64,000 nucleotides of DNA from contig OY978528.1 of NCBI GenBank assembly GCA_963854835.1, positions 56,936,761-57,000,760 on the forward strand, read 5' to 3'. Both the position numbers and the translations under genes were made by a program. The DNA comes from Megamerina dolium. Taxonomy: Eukaryota; Arthropoda; Insecta; Diptera; Megamerinidae. A model generated the notes under the pieces. The model ran no database searches, was not told the origin of the DNA, and was given only the letters and a program-made list of their open reading frames with translations. This document shows positions 1 to 12,608 of this stretch, piece by piece (position 1 is the first letter of the stretch; every line of letters starts with the position of its first letter).

Positions 1-234
1 CCATTCGTACCGTCTAAAGTAGCTGACCTTGGAGGTACTTCGTTTGCAGCTGATTAAAATATTTCAACAGTAACAAAAATGAAAGATATAAATAAAAGCT
101 AGCGGTACATACCTAAATATTGCATGCACATCACTCACTCTTTGTTGAATTCTTTAAGCTCTCATAGATCATTCATAATTTATTGTACACATACACTCAA
201 CTCATTAACTATCTCTTACCTTACTTTCTTATAG
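1..234 (+). other. Intron sequence upstream of the first visible SLC17 exon
   Basis: The stretch ends in a pyrimidine-rich run and TATAG acceptor at 231-234, so it is the 3' part of an intron of the transporter gene. Bases 1-34 could be read as the tail of an exon before GTACTT. That reading gives the wrong phase for the next exon, which needs two bases of a split codon, so I do not call it an exon. Confidence 0.6.
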
Positions 235-1996
235 CAATGAGATCGTTGAAGCTGAACCACTCTCATGGAAATTTTGGCGAAAGCGTCGCTATGTTGTTGT
301 CTTATTAGCATTTTTTGGCTTCTTCAATGTGTATTCATTGCGTGTGAATTTAAGTGTTGCCATTGTGGCAATGACTGAAAATCGCACAATCATCGATGAG
401 AATGGTCATGAATCATGGGAACAAGATTTCCCATGGGATTCCAAACAGAAAGGACTCATTTTGAGCTCATTCTTCTATGGCTATATAATGACACAATTTT
501 TGGGTGGTTTTATTGGTGCAAAAATTGGTGGAAATATTGTAAGTACAAGAATACAAAGGATCTTATAGCAAATAATTTAATGCGGCTCCATTCATATTAT
601 AGGTATTTGGTGTGGGTATTGGCACTACTGCTCTTTTAACACTAATCACACCATTAGCTGCAAAACATAGTTTAGAAATGCTATTAGCTATACGTATTAT
701 TGAGGGTATTTTTGAGGTAAGACTTCTTTAATTTTCTACTCAATTTTAAGATTTCATATTAACTAATTTCCATATATTCAACTATCGACTTTAGGGTGTA
801 ACATTTCCTTGCATACATGCGGTATGGGCACGCTGGTCACCACCTTTGGAACGTTCACGTATGGCATCTATAGCTTTTGCTGGAAATTATGCTGGTACTG
901 TCGTTGCAATGCCATCGTCGGGGCTTTTGGCTTCAGCTTACGGTTGGGAGAGTGTTTTCTATGTATTCGGTGTAATCGGTTGCTTATGGTTTGTGCTCTG
1001 GATGCTTGTTGTACGTTCTGGTCCCGATAAGGATCGTTACTGTCCAGAAGATGAACGTAATTATATACAAAAAACCATCGGTTATAATAGTCAGCATGAA
1101 ATTAAACATCCATGGAAGGAGATTTTCACTTCGACAGCTGTTTATGCTATAATCGCATCACATTTCTCCGAAAATTGGGGTTTCTATACATTGCTAACAC
1201 AATTGCCATCATTTTTAAAAGGTTGGAAATGAAATGAAAATGAGAAATATGTGAAAAATGTTGGAGAATGAATGGGTTTCCTTTTCGCTTTCTTTTTCAT
1301 ACAGATACTTTGAATTTCAATTTGGATAAGACAGGTTTTCTTTCTGCTGTACCTTATCTCACAATGGGTATTTTATTGGGTGTATCCGGTTACCTGGCCG
1401 ATTGGTTACAAGTTCAACACATTTTAACCACAACACAAGTACGTCGCTATTTCAATTGTGGTGCCTTTTTGGCACAAACCATCTTTATGGTATTGACAGC
1501 ATATCTTTTGGATCCCACATGGTCTGTTGTTTGTATTACAATTGCTGTTGGATTGGGTGCATTTGCATGGTCTGGATTTGCGTAAGTCAATAATAATGAA
1601 TTCCATTATTTTATATCATATTAATTGATATTTTCCATTTTATATTATTTTAGCGTTAATCACTTGGATATTGCACCGCAACATGCCAGCGTTTTAATGG
1701 GTATTGGTAATACATTTGCCACAATACCAGGCATTGTAAGTCCTATGCTTACCGGTTATTTGGTAGTGAATCAAACCAGTGAGGAATGGCAGGCAGTATT
1801 CTTCATATCAGCCGGCATCTATCTAATCGGTTGTGTTATTTATTGGTTCTGGGCTTCTGGTGAACTACAAGAATGGGCAATGACACCCGAACAGAAAGCT
1901 GCCGCATTAGAAAGTAAGCAAAAAGCTTTGGCTTTGGTATCGAATAATTCCAAACAAGAAGGCTATGTAAATGAGGCAATGGAACAAAGTGCTTGA
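235..1996 (+). CDS. SLC17-family major facilitator transporter (sialin / phosphate-cotransporter-like), 5' partial, five exons
   Basis: Multi-pass membrane protein expected to move an organic anion or phosphate, driven by H+ or Na+; the substrate cannot be read from sequence. Exons: 235-538, 603-716, 795-1221, 1305-1581, 1654-1996. All introns are short with GT-AG ends, and all junction phases agree, giving 487 visible residues. Family marks: NVYSLRVNLSVAIVAM in TM1, a DFPWDSKQKGLILSSFFYGY loop and TM2, WSPPLERSRM in the cytoplasmic loop, FSENWGFYTLLTQLPSFLKD near TM7, NFNLDKTGFLSAVPYL, and HLDIAPQHASVLMG. A hydrophilic tail follows the last helix. The 5' codons are missing, because the first visible base completes a split codon. 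No stops or frameshifts are seen in the joined exons, so the gene looks intact. The exact paralogue (sialin, Picot/NaPi-T or another) is not resolved. Confidence 0.93.
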
Positions 1997-2215
1997 AATT
2001 ATTTTGTACATTTATTAGTGGCTGCTGTGTGACTGTGTGCGTTAGTTATGTAGGTTTTTTTTTTGTGATAGAACGCATAGCCAATCTCATATGTATTATT
2101 TTCCGTGTTTTTTTCTCTTTTTAAATTACTTTTAATTTGATGTAATTTTTATTGTAAATTTTTTATGGGAGAAATAGAAAATAAACAACAACAACAAACA
2201 ATTAAATAAAATCAT
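1997..2215 (+). promoter_or_regulatory. 3' UTR and poly(A) signals of the SLC17 gene
   Basis: AATAAA hexamers lie at 2180-2185 and 2205-2210, about 190-210 bases after the stop codon, in an A-rich context with CAACAA runs. This fits a short fly 3' UTR. The cleavage site is not determined. Confidence 0.6.
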
Positions 2216-3934
2216 CGAAATATCCCTAAAAGTATGCAATTAAATTTTTTAATATTTGAAATGTAGGTACACTTCTTGTGACAAATATAAAATCATGGAT
2301 GGAAATTGAAAAAAAAAAAAATTTTGATTTTTAAGAAACGTAAACAAATACATATGTAGCGAAAATAATTAATATTTCAAACAATTTTTATTTGAAATGC
2401 TACTTGTTATATCATTAGTGATGAGTACAAAAAATAATTAGGTCATATAAACACATTGCATTAATTGCTGTTTATAGTGAAAAATACTTGAGTATTATAA
2501 TAATGAAAATATATTGATACATTTCTCGAGTGGCATAAATGAACAAAAAAAAATTAACTTGGATGATATAATTTCCTTATCTGTGGTAATTGATTGATAA
2601 TATTTTTTTTTAAAACAAACATTTCCTTAAAAAGTTACTTGTAAAACTCCAATGGTGTGAAATATTTAAATTTATTGTATTTTTATTTTTTTTTTTACCT
2701 GTTGCCCTCTAAGAATTCCATACTGCACGAACAATTTAGCAAAACATGATTTTATGCGTGTATACAATAAAACTAACATAAACATAGAGGCCAACACACT
2801 CTGTAATCTGTGCTATTTATATTGTACATATTTACAAAACGTAATATATAAAACTAAGCGCAAAAAAATGTGTACACATTCTCAAAATTCAAAATAACCA
2901 ATGAGTATATTTTTGAATATTATTGGCTCTATGCCAGTGGAGAAGTTAAAATCGTATTTATTTAATGAAATTAATTGCTAAATATTTAGAATTCCTTAGC
3001 TACGTGTACATTTAGTGGGTGAATAGTAAAATTTATTCAAATTATATTTCACTATGGAAATGTGTGTGCGACTGCAGATGATGAGTATGAACAAGTTAAT
3101 TATATTTTCTTGGTATTTTGTTAAAGAACTCTGCAGCGGACAACATTTAAAGTAAAGGTGATTATCTGGTCAGAGTACAAAATATCTTAAGTGATAAATT
3201 TTATTAAAATTTGTTTTTTTAATTAAAATTTCTAGATATGTAACACAAGGTTACATATTTTAAATGATTTTATAGTTATATCATTTATATTAAGGGTATT
3301 CAGAAAGCGTCATAGCACGTCATATTGTCATATCATCATAAGTTCATCATTAGTTCTCTAAACAAAAGCGACAACACAATACAAATTTGTAACCTATGTT
3401 TTTTTTTGGTGTTGTAACTCAGCAGATGTTTCTCTTTACTTCTTTTCCTTTTTCTTTGTTGTTTGTAAATTAACATGTACGCATAAAAGCATCTTGATCA
3501 AATCATGAGTAAATCCAATGCTTACTTTTTGCATAAAGCAGTTATATTTTCGCTTTTCATTTTCTCTTGACATTTATTATTTTAAGATGAGGCCAAATGA
3601 GAGTACGTAAATCAGCTGAGAATAAGCTGGCTAAATATTAAAATATTACATACAATTATGACGGCGATATTATGAGGTATTCACATGCTTCATATTCTCG
3701 TTCAACTTGAAGTTATGTTATGTGACCTAATTATATATTTTCTAAGCCAATTCAAGATTGCTCAGTACATAAATTCTCGTGTCAAGGAAATCGTAATAAT
3801 AAAGATTTCAACTCATATTTTCATACTTGTGGTTTTAGTCGACTATGCTGTGACTTTGTTCTACTGTTTTTACTTGGAGTTTTTATTCTAAAATTCCCAT
3901 TTATTTCTAATCTTTACAACACAGCTATTCAAAA
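2216..3934. other. AT-rich intergenic DNA, no gene recognised
   Basis: Mostly A/T runs. A 68-codon open frame at 3685-3891 has no recognisable motif and no splice context, and I regard it as chance. Confidence 0.6.
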
Positions 3935-3936
3935 TA

Positions 3937-5245
3937 CAAGATGCGACAATTATGTATTAAGACTGCCTCTAGAAAACACAATTAAAATACGATATCTGCT
4001 AATTTTTCGGTATATTTATTCGAAATATTCTCCTTCTGATTCAATACACTTGTTACATCGATTTAATAGTGATTCAAACGTGTGTTCCAGCTCATTTTTC
4101 GGAATTGCCGCCAGTGCCTTCGTCGAAGAACGTTGTATGGTCTGAATGTCATCAAAAAAGCATCCTTTCAACTTCAATTTCAGTTTTGGGAACAAAAAGA
4201 AGTTGCACGGTGCCAAATCAGGTGAATACGGCGGGTGATTCAACACACAGACCTGATTCCGAGCCAAAAATTGACGAACAATGAGGGCTGTGTGACTCGG
4301 TACATTATCGTGCAACAGAGACCAAGTTTTTGGATCGCGGTATTCTGGTCGAACACGACGGATCCTGGACAACAAACGCTACAAAACTTCGAGGCAACAT
4401 GCGGAAGTAACTGTTTGACCCGTTGGAACAAATTCTTTGTGGATAATACCTTTGCTATCGAAGAATGTGATGAGCATTGTTTTGATTTATGATGGAACTT
4501 TTCTTGTTTTTTTGGCTTGTGGTGAGTTTTTTGATTTCCATTCCGCACTTTGACGCTTGGTTTCTGGATCGTACTGGAAACACCATGTTTCATCACAAAC
4601 AATTGTTTTCAGGAAGTTTAGATCATTTTCTGCAGCTGCAACCATGTCTCTAGAATGACTGACTCTCATTAATTTTTGGTCCTCGGTCAATGTGTGAGGA
4701 ACAAATCTCGCGCAGACCTTTGTTTTGCCCAAATCCTCGTGAAGAATGAGTTGGATAGTTTCTCTGTTGATGTTTAAGGCCACTTCCATCATTTTCACTG
4801 AAGCATTGCGGTCTTCTGTAATATAATCACGAACTTTCTGGATCGCTTCCGGCTTCCGCACTGAAATTGGCCTTCCTTATTTTATTTCATCTTCCAGCGA
4901 CTCTCTGCCATCCACAAAACGTTTATGCCATATAAAAACATTTGATCTTGATAAACAAGCATCGTCATACGCTTACTGCATCATTCCGAATGTTTCTGAT
5001 GCACTTTTACTAATTTTTGCGTGGAATTTAATGACCGCACTTTGCTCCATGTTAAAATTTCAACATCAAACGAAGACGTGTTTTGTAAAATAAATGTCAG
5101 TAAACATTAAATGTTAACCAAATGCTATGAAATTTTGACAGTTAGTAGAGAAAGGTTGCAGCTTCAAAACTTATGTGCTCACACATAGATGGTGCGCGTG
5201 GTTGCTGAGATATGGTTCAAGTCTTAATACATAATTGTCGCACCT
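3937..5245 (-). mobile_element. mariner-like DNA transposon, near full length, inactive
   Basis: Inverted terminal repeats match perfectly over 23 bp (3942-3964 against 5220-5242). Flanking TA dinucleotides at 3935-3936 and 5246-5247 are the expected target duplication, though the outermost few bases of the left end have diverged. The length of 1.3 kb is typical of mariner. It carries a broken transposase on the minus strand, annotated separately. Confidence 0.92.
4016..5050 (-). pseudogene. mariner transposase pseudogene, four in-frame stops, catalytic Asp to Asn
   Basis: Reading from an ATG at 5048-5050 gives a 344-codon collinear frame, the normal mariner length, with no frameshift. It is interrupted by stops at codons 26, 58, 188 and 224, all TAA or TAG. 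The N-terminal helix-turn-helix region (WHKRFVDGRESL, then INRETIQLILHEDLG) is present. In the catalytic domain the first Asp is in VCDETW (codon 153) and the second in LLHDNVPSH (codon 248). The position 34 residues further on, after YSPDLAPC, is Asn (AAC, codon 283) instead of Asp. The D,D34D triad is therefore broken even apart from the stops. Confidence 0.93.
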
Positions 5246-5247
5246 TA

Positions 5248-6424
5248 CACTTATATGCGTTTACATTACAATACTATGTAGTACAATGTGTATATGTGCG
5301 TGCCTAAAAATTTACTTCATATGAAATTCTTTTAAAATAACAACTCGTTGTATTTTATTTGCAATTTTATTTTCCTTTATGTTGTACATTTAGTATATGT
5401 ATGTATTTATTTATATAATTTCTTAATTTATTTTATTATGCCTTTTGTTTAGATTTCATTAGACAAAGCGTAATGCATTTTGACACTAATTCAAAGTGAA
5501 TTAACTCTTTAATGCATTCAGTTGTTACTGAGTAATAAAAATTTATGAGTATTAAATTACTAGAAACTATGCTAAATACATTTTTCTTTTTAAATAGCAT
5601 TGAATATAATTTATACAACCTTGCTGGCTTCCAAATTAATTGTTGCGGCCGAATTCAACACGCAATTAATAATGAGCAAAATGTAGTATTGATGGCATTA
5701 GGATTGTTGTCAAGCATAATAAGGATATGTTGCAAGAGAACTGATTATTTTCAATACTAAAACAACCATTTTAACCCTAAACCTTCCTGCATTGAACTGA
5801 CAATGATTAACACTCTCAATTTAAATCGAATGCATACCGAATTTGCTGCATCCGAAGCTAAATTAGTTAACCAACACTAATTTATGAGTCAGAAAAGCCG
5901 ATGTGCTCTTTTATGCTTGCAACATGTTGAGGCTTACGTCCTAATATCACATGAATATACGCTAAATGAACAAAGCAATAATTCTTTCAATACAAAATAC
6001 AGGGCATTAGTGTGGTAGCCTGTTCTAGGAAAGAAATATACTCTTCGAAAGCTAAGTACAGAGAATAGTAGTTGTGGGCATATGTACACCTCTTATGGGG
6101 GCTCTAAATGTGTTAAACGAGTTAACATTCACTTACGAACACGTTAGAGTTCCCAGTACAATATTAAATTCCACGTTTATAGAAACCACTTAAACTTATA
6201 CCATTCTTCAGATTTGAAAACAATTTCAACAAAATGTTCTGCAAGAGAGGGCCGAACAGAGACGAAACAGTTTTCTGATACAATATGACATCCCTGTATT
6301 TACATCTGTAGAACATAACATAATTTTGAATTTTTTAAATTATTTCGAATCTTATTAGGTCCAGCAAATAAACGTCATTTCTTTTACATTGTAATTCTGT
6401 GTGCACACAGAATTTTAAATGTAA
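5248..6424. other. AT-rich intergenic DNA, no gene recognised
   Basis: No coding or repeat signal that I can name. Short open frames here lack start context, splice sites and family motifs. Confidence 0.5.
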
Positions 6425-7257
6425 CCCATTTTTGTATTTTTTTTTATTATAAGTAATAGGTTTTTGTTAAATATTTTTAATTACAACGTATTATTATAAT
6501 TATTTTCTAATGGATAATAAAATTGTGTGCAAATTTTAATCATTAACCTTGGAAAAGGCGCATCTGTGTAATAATTATCAATATCATACAGGTGTTCACA
6601 AAAGCACACAGTGTCGATTAGACGCATATTTTCTAACAAAAATAATTACTGCGTATTCCAGGAAGGCCTCTAATCAATTTTGGTAGATGATAATAATGAT
6701 ATGGCGTATGATGTACTATTAGTGCCACCAGACCCTGCAGTTGTGAGTGACGATGAGAGAAAAACGTGGAAAGAAATGATGGTGGGTAATTTAACATAAT
6801 TGGTAGATGTGGCCATATCCAGTGCTTGGAGGTTGCATGTTTTACTTACCAAGGTGGAAGAGAAAACTTATATAAACCAATTGTCATTCAGAAGAACTAT
6901 TGGAGGAGCTATATATGGCTACGATCAGTGAACACGCAGATTCTTTGATCGTCATCAGCTATTATGGAGGAAGAGGAAAAGAAAATGGCGGTCATGCCTA
7001 GAGCGCATAGGAAACCCACAACGATGTGGTATTTGCCGCAATAAAAATACTATGTATTGAGAGAACTTGTTTTGGGGAATTTCGCTCCTAATCCGCCCAT
7101 TATACTCTGGTGTGTACACCCCTTTAACTCCGAAGTTGAAACGAGTTTCAAAATTTGTTCTTAGTACATACGTTATTTAGCCCAGAATAATGCAATAAAT
7201 ATCAAAAAAAAAAAATAATTGTTAAACGTAGTTTTTCTTTGTGCGTTAATGGGTTAA
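6425..7257 (+). mobile_element. piggyBac-like element relic, internally deleted
   Basis: Two transposase pieces are joined across a large deletion. At 6686-6771 there is an acidic N-terminal-type stretch (MAYDVLLVPPDPAVVSDDER). From 6803 there is a C-terminal stretch (VDVAISSAWRLHVLL, then LSFRRTIGGAIYGYDQ) followed by a Cys-containing tail (QRCGICRNKNTMY) with stops between. This order matches PGBD4-type piggyBac proteins, lacking the DDD core. The right boundary is GGG-TTAA at 7251-7257. The left boundary CCCATT at 6425 mirrors the right end for only six bases, and its TTAA is degraded, so it is tentative. Confidence 0.6.
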
Positions 7258-9246
7258 TATAATTTTTTGGTCAGGAAGGCAAAAAGTTGCTTTTCTCTGC
7301 GGTACCTACAAGCAAGCAGGCAAGAGTATGGCCAATTCTTTTGAGAGTAATTAATAATTTGATATCAGCAAGTTTCTAAAAAAGTTCTGTAATAAAGTTT
7401 AGAAAAATTTATACCTGGAGAATTCTGATGTTTAGAATTGACTAATATAAAGCTGACTTCCAAAAATGACTTCAACCTTAAGACGCACAACAAAAAGAGG
7501 ACATAGAGTTTAAAGAAAAAAAATAAATAGTCTTCAAACCGATTTCTCCTTTTCTGGCTTCACTTCAAACACAAGTATGCATTCATGTGTTAAACAAAAT
7601 TAATTAATTAATAAAAAAATAATAAAAATAAAAAAATAAAAACTCTTGTTACTCATACGTCCCAATGGGTTAATAATCCAAAGAGTGTCGTGTACATTTT
7701 CACATTAGTAGGTGAATTCGCCTAATTGCTGTTCAACGATACATACATGTATATGTCCATTTTTAGCAAAGGCAACTAAGAATAAATAAAAACATCCATG
7801 CACACATTGCAACATCATCCATTTATATATACGATTAATATTTATGAGTTGAGGATATGAATATTTACCGTAAAGTCAATGGTTGGCGCCTGTTTACCAT
7901 TTACTTAAACGTAAAATTCGTCACCAGATGTGTTTCAATACACATTCACACACTCACTCACTCACTTTATTTCAAATCGCATTTCTTCAAAGCGAAAATC
8001 AACATATTCTTCACTGTTGTTGTTGTTGTTGCTCCATTTGTGATGCCACTTGTGCTCGTGTGAAGTTAAAGAAAGCAAAAATCGCTCTTTAATAAAAATA
8101 TAAGCTACCATAGTAATAAATTGTTGCATTTATCGTTGGCGCCACATGCTTGCACGCATAAAAGAAAATTATCAAAGTCATTCACATGCATACGTATTTT
8201 GAAAGTATTAAAAATAAATAGACGAATGCGTGTGAAGTCTTTTGTAATTTCATGATGCTGTCCATGCTGTCAGTTTACTATATACAAATAATCAGATGCG
8301 CCCGTATGTCCGAATTTAATGTTAAACATATGCATAAGAAAATTTCAAATTCAAATTCGTAATCAAATAAAATGTAAGTTGATGTGAAATATTCTTGAAA
8401 AGGAAATCAACATCATCAAATTTGCAAACAGAATGTTACAATTTAGGTCAATTAAAAGGCGGCTGCGTACGTGCATCATGAGGCATTGAGATATCATGTG
8501 CATGTATGTAAAGAGAAAGAGCAAAATATAAGTAGCGAAAATGCAAAAAAATAATCTATAGATTTTATTTATTGTTATATACAAAATTCTATATATTGTT
8601 ATTGCTGTTATTTATTCACATTCTTCATCTTCTTTTCTTAAATATCGATGACATATGATAAAGACACACGCATATAGTACTCGTCAGTATGATTGTGGTG
8701 AATATACATAAAAATTGTCGCCACATTGACGATTTGATCAAAATCTAAAAATACAATGAAAAAATTTAGAGCAAAAAACATGCTAAAAATAACAAAAAAT
8801 AAAAAAAACTTGCAGAGCAATAGAAAAAAACTAATGGAATGAAATGATGGAGTACATCAAAGCAAGCGAAGAAAAACAATATTATACAACTACAAATTAT
8901 TAACAGCGACATTAAATAGCCACATAATCGTGATACAATATACAATATTATACATACCACACCTTGATGTTGTCTCTTGTCTCTTGTATTTCTTTGTTGT
9001 TCTTTCTATTTGGATATATGATGCCAACAAAATTGTGTGTGTAATATATTTTGCAGCCACAAATAATGCGACTTATCTTATAATTTAATTAAAATGATAA
9101 CACAGAATTGATTATTTTCACGCATTAACTTTTTAATTCACTCACACAAAATTTTTTCCATTAATGTCAAAAAAATTTTGTTACTTTTTCAAAACATCTT
9201 TATCGAAAAATTAAAAATAAATGTATTTTACAAATACGAATAAATT
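7258..9246. other. AT-rich intergenic DNA, no gene recognised
   Basis: Contains a short CACTCA run near 7948-7965 and a TTG run near 8017-8030. No coding exon, tRNA or transposon is recognised. Confidence 0.5.
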
Positions 9247-9350
9247 AAAAAAAAAAAGTAAATATGTGGCACTTAAAGCCCCAAAGGGCTCATTGGCCGA
9301 GCTTCTCTTCCATTACTGTTGTGCGTCTTAAATTTGGACAGTATTAGAAT
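9247..9350 (-). repeat. 5'-truncated copy of the tRNA-derived SINE (3' end only)
   Basis: Matches the reverse complement of the last ~100 bases of the SINE at 9520-9881, including the CATTGGCCGAGC and GACAGTATTAG segments and a poly(A) run at 9248-9257 marking the 3' tail. It lies head-to-head with the longer copy 170 bp away, so the two can form an inverted repeat. Confidence 0.8.
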
Positions 9351-9519
9351 AAATTACTTAATAAAAATCTTAAATTTTCAAAAGTATGTATTTTTCATTT
9401 GAAAATAAACAATATAATTAAATAAAAATATTCTAAAGAAAAACCAAAAATAATAAAAAAATCAGTTATTAATATTTTCAATTATTTTGCATACAAAATC
9501 AATATTTATTTGATCTTGT

Positions 9520-9881
9520 GGGTGCCGTAGCTCAGTGGTTAGTGTGTTCGCCTTCTGATCTGTAGGTCGTGGTTCAATACCCGGCTGATGCATAACAAAT
9601 TTTATATCGAAAAGATTTTTCTTTCGAATGGTACCCACCTGTCGCCAAGCAATTGGCAATTCTTCCGACTGTAAAAACTTGCCATGAAAAAGCTTCTTAA
9701 AGAACTCTGTGACAAAAGCTCAGAAAAAGTGATGTCACAAGTGTTCTGCCTTTCGGAACCGGCTAAAATAAGTAGGTCCATTCTAATACTGTCCAAAATT
9801 TAAGACGCACGACAGTAATAGAAGAGAAGCTCGGCCAATGAGCCCTTTGGGGCTTTAAGTGCCATATATTTATTTTTTTTT
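9520..9881 (+). repeat. tRNA-derived SINE, full-length copy
   Basis: The head looks like a tRNA gene. It starts GGGTGCCGTAGCTCAG and has a perfect RNA polymerase III A box (TAGCTCAGTGG, 9528-9538) and a near-consensus B box (GGTTCAATACC, 9571-9581). About 270 bases of non-tRNA body follow, ending in a T-rich tail. A second nearly full copy at 28723-29062 in the opposite orientation aligns along its whole length, which shows it is a mobile repeat rather than a tRNA gene. No clear target duplication is visible around this copy. Confidence 0.85.
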
Positions 9882-10104
9882 ATACAATTTAAACAAGTAT
9901 AGGTGTTGAAATAATGTGTGTTAAATAATTTAGTTCATTTGAAAATGATTTATCTGAAAATAAATTAAATGGAAATATGTTTTACATGAAATGTTAATAT
10001 TTTTCAATTAATTTCAATTGTCAAACTTGTCAATGGAGCGTGAAAAAAATATACGATGACTAGGCACAAACTGGTGATAAAAAGTAAAAGTGCCTAATTC
10101 AACA

Positions 10105-10110
<6 letters not shown>
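9882..10110. other. Short AT-rich spacer between SINE and microsatellite
   Basis: No feature recognised. Confidence 0.4.

Positions 10111-10195
<85 letters not shown>
10111..10195. repeat. (TA)n microsatellite
   Basis: About 42 uninterrupted TA units. Confidence 0.98.
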
Positions 10196-10197
<2 letters not shown>

Positions 10198-12593
10198 CAA
10201 GAGTGTAGATTAAAATATTGTTTTAGTTAGTTTTAAGGTCCATCTATAGGTTGATGGTTTTGAATGGATATTTGATGAATGAATAAATGAAAATGAATAT
10301 TTGATGCAACAATCGCACATGTATATATACAATATAATGTATACATGTATATATACAATAAAATGTATACGTGCATATATACAATATAATGTATACATGT
10401 ATATTTCATATTTTCTCTTCAAATAATTTATTAATATTATTGCTAAAAATATTGTGAAAAATTCTGAAGAAAAATGTTCGTGTGCATATTTGGTGCTGCA
10501 AACTGACAAACGTCTTAATTCAGTGAATACAAGAATTGTCACTATATAATGTTAAACAGGCTCTAACAAAACACCTGTAACTATTTCTCATAGACATATT
10601 GACTCACAATATCCTATCTATCGTAGCTGTAAATAGCAATGGCAGAGATGGTACTATGTCATTACTTTTTGTGCCAATAATGTCATTGCGTATATACATG
10701 TATATACAATAGTGTATTTGATATTTGGTATCTGGTATGTAAGTACAACAGTCACTTATTGCGATTACAACATTCAGCAAATAGAAGAAGCAAAGCAAAA
10801 AGAATTGTATTACATTTACATACAGAAAACCAACCTTGAACAATACAATAATATTGATTTTAAAAATATCGAAATCAAGCATTTGGCTCGAAATCAATGT
10901 ACCTACATATTTATACTTGTACTAGTGTATAGAATATAGAAATAGAATATGTGGCGATTAAAAATAAAGAAAAAAAGAAGAAGAAAAAAATTACAAAAAT
11001 TAGGTAATTTCAATTTATTGCATGTTTCTTTTGCATTGAACGCACATATGTATACGTTAGAGTGGTCTTTACATTTTAAATATTAATTTAAAAGAAAGAA
11101 ACGCAAATTTGGAATAATTGGCAAAAATCAATGCCTAAAGATATTTTAAAAATAATTTTGTACATAACTATTATATTTTTTGGTTTGAAATCTTATCTTT
11201 ATATTATACATCTATTTATATTATATATTTTACATCTATCAAAGGACCACTCTAATACACATATTGAAATGAATATATTGAGTACAGGTAATTTGAACAA
11301 ATAATTTCGATGTGAAATATTTTTTCAAAATAAATTTCGTTTAGTGCTTTCCTCTTCTTCTTCTTCTTTGCAAGACACCTGCAAAATATGTACCTCTCTT
11401 TGATCTATTTTCGTTATTTTTGAATAAAATTCTTGAAAACTTTTTTGCATTGGCATAAAAATTCATTGAGTGTGACTGAATAAATAGTTTTATGGTGCGA
11501 AATTATGAATTTGCTCTAAATACTTATTTATTCACAATTATTGTTGGTACGAACAAATTTGTAGATTTTTTGAAAAATATTATCCTATGAATGTAAAAAA
11601 ACAAAAATCATAATTAATTTGTTTGTTGAAATGCAAAATGTGTTTTCTGAGGAATTAATTTGTTAAGGAGTAATATTATATTTTACTTACTTATCATATA
11701 ATGTACAAATCATATTTATATGTAATATTCTTGAATATGCAAACATTTACAAAATACTGGTCATTATACGCATCCATGTGTCACGTGAGACAATTTAAAT
11801 GCCTCATAAAATTTTAATAACACAATTTCTAAAGAGTATTTCATGATTATAAACAATGTGAATGTGCTCAAAAGACTTTGTGTTGTTGTTGTTGCTAATA
11901 TCATTTGGCTAAAATTTAGTACTTGCTACATACATATGTAAATAAATAGTATACTATGTATATGTAGTACAATAGTTTGTATGAAACATGCGTCGTCCAT
12001 TCATTCTTCACCATCTGCACATACCAATGCAGCTGATTCACAAGAATATGTGAACGTACGGATGAATGTATGAGTATGCATATGAATTGAAAATCAACAA
12101 AAAATGTATTCAACACACCATATGTATGTATTTCACCACATTTTATACAAATACTTATACAGATGGGAGCAAATCATAAAAATATATCACCTTTCTTTAT
12201 TCGTTCGTTCGCAGACCAGACAATCGATGACGACGGACGGTGAATGATGACGGTGAACAGCGTTGCCAGATATTGAGATTATTCTGTTTGGGGAGTGATT
12301 TTCGTATTTAGTTGAATTCATTGTAAATTGATTTTAGTGTTTTCTATCCTATCAACTACTGAAGCTTAAATGGTAATGTAGATAATGTGGATAAATCATA
12401 ATGTTTTGGGAAACAGATTAGTTAAATACAAGCGTTCGAAAACAAAATAAACTGAAATGATACAATATACAAAAAAATCAACTGAGATGCTCATGGTGTT
12501 CATAGTGTTAATAATGTTCATTATGAAAATTAATCTCATTGAAGCAAATTTTTAAAAGGCGATTTAATATGTTCTTTTAAATGGAGTCCAACT
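10196..12593. other. AT-rich intergenic DNA
   Basis: Between 10318 and 10405 there are four spaced copies of a TATACATGTATATATACAAT-like 30-bp unit, a small tandem array. A CAGCGTTGCC element at 12258-12267 resembles the fly core-promoter motif often called Ohler motif 8, read in reverse complement. No exon is recognised. Confidence 0.45.
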
Positions 12594-12608
12594 ATCGGAA
12601 AGGGACTC

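Noticed and set aside
1..34. Upstream coding exon of the SLC17 gene before GTACTT
   Set aside because: Open in one frame, but it would leave one base of a split codon while the next exon needs two.
9520..9592. tRNA gene
   Set aside because: A and B boxes are present, but the sequence is the head of a repeated ~350-bp element with a second full copy and target duplication, so it is a SINE.
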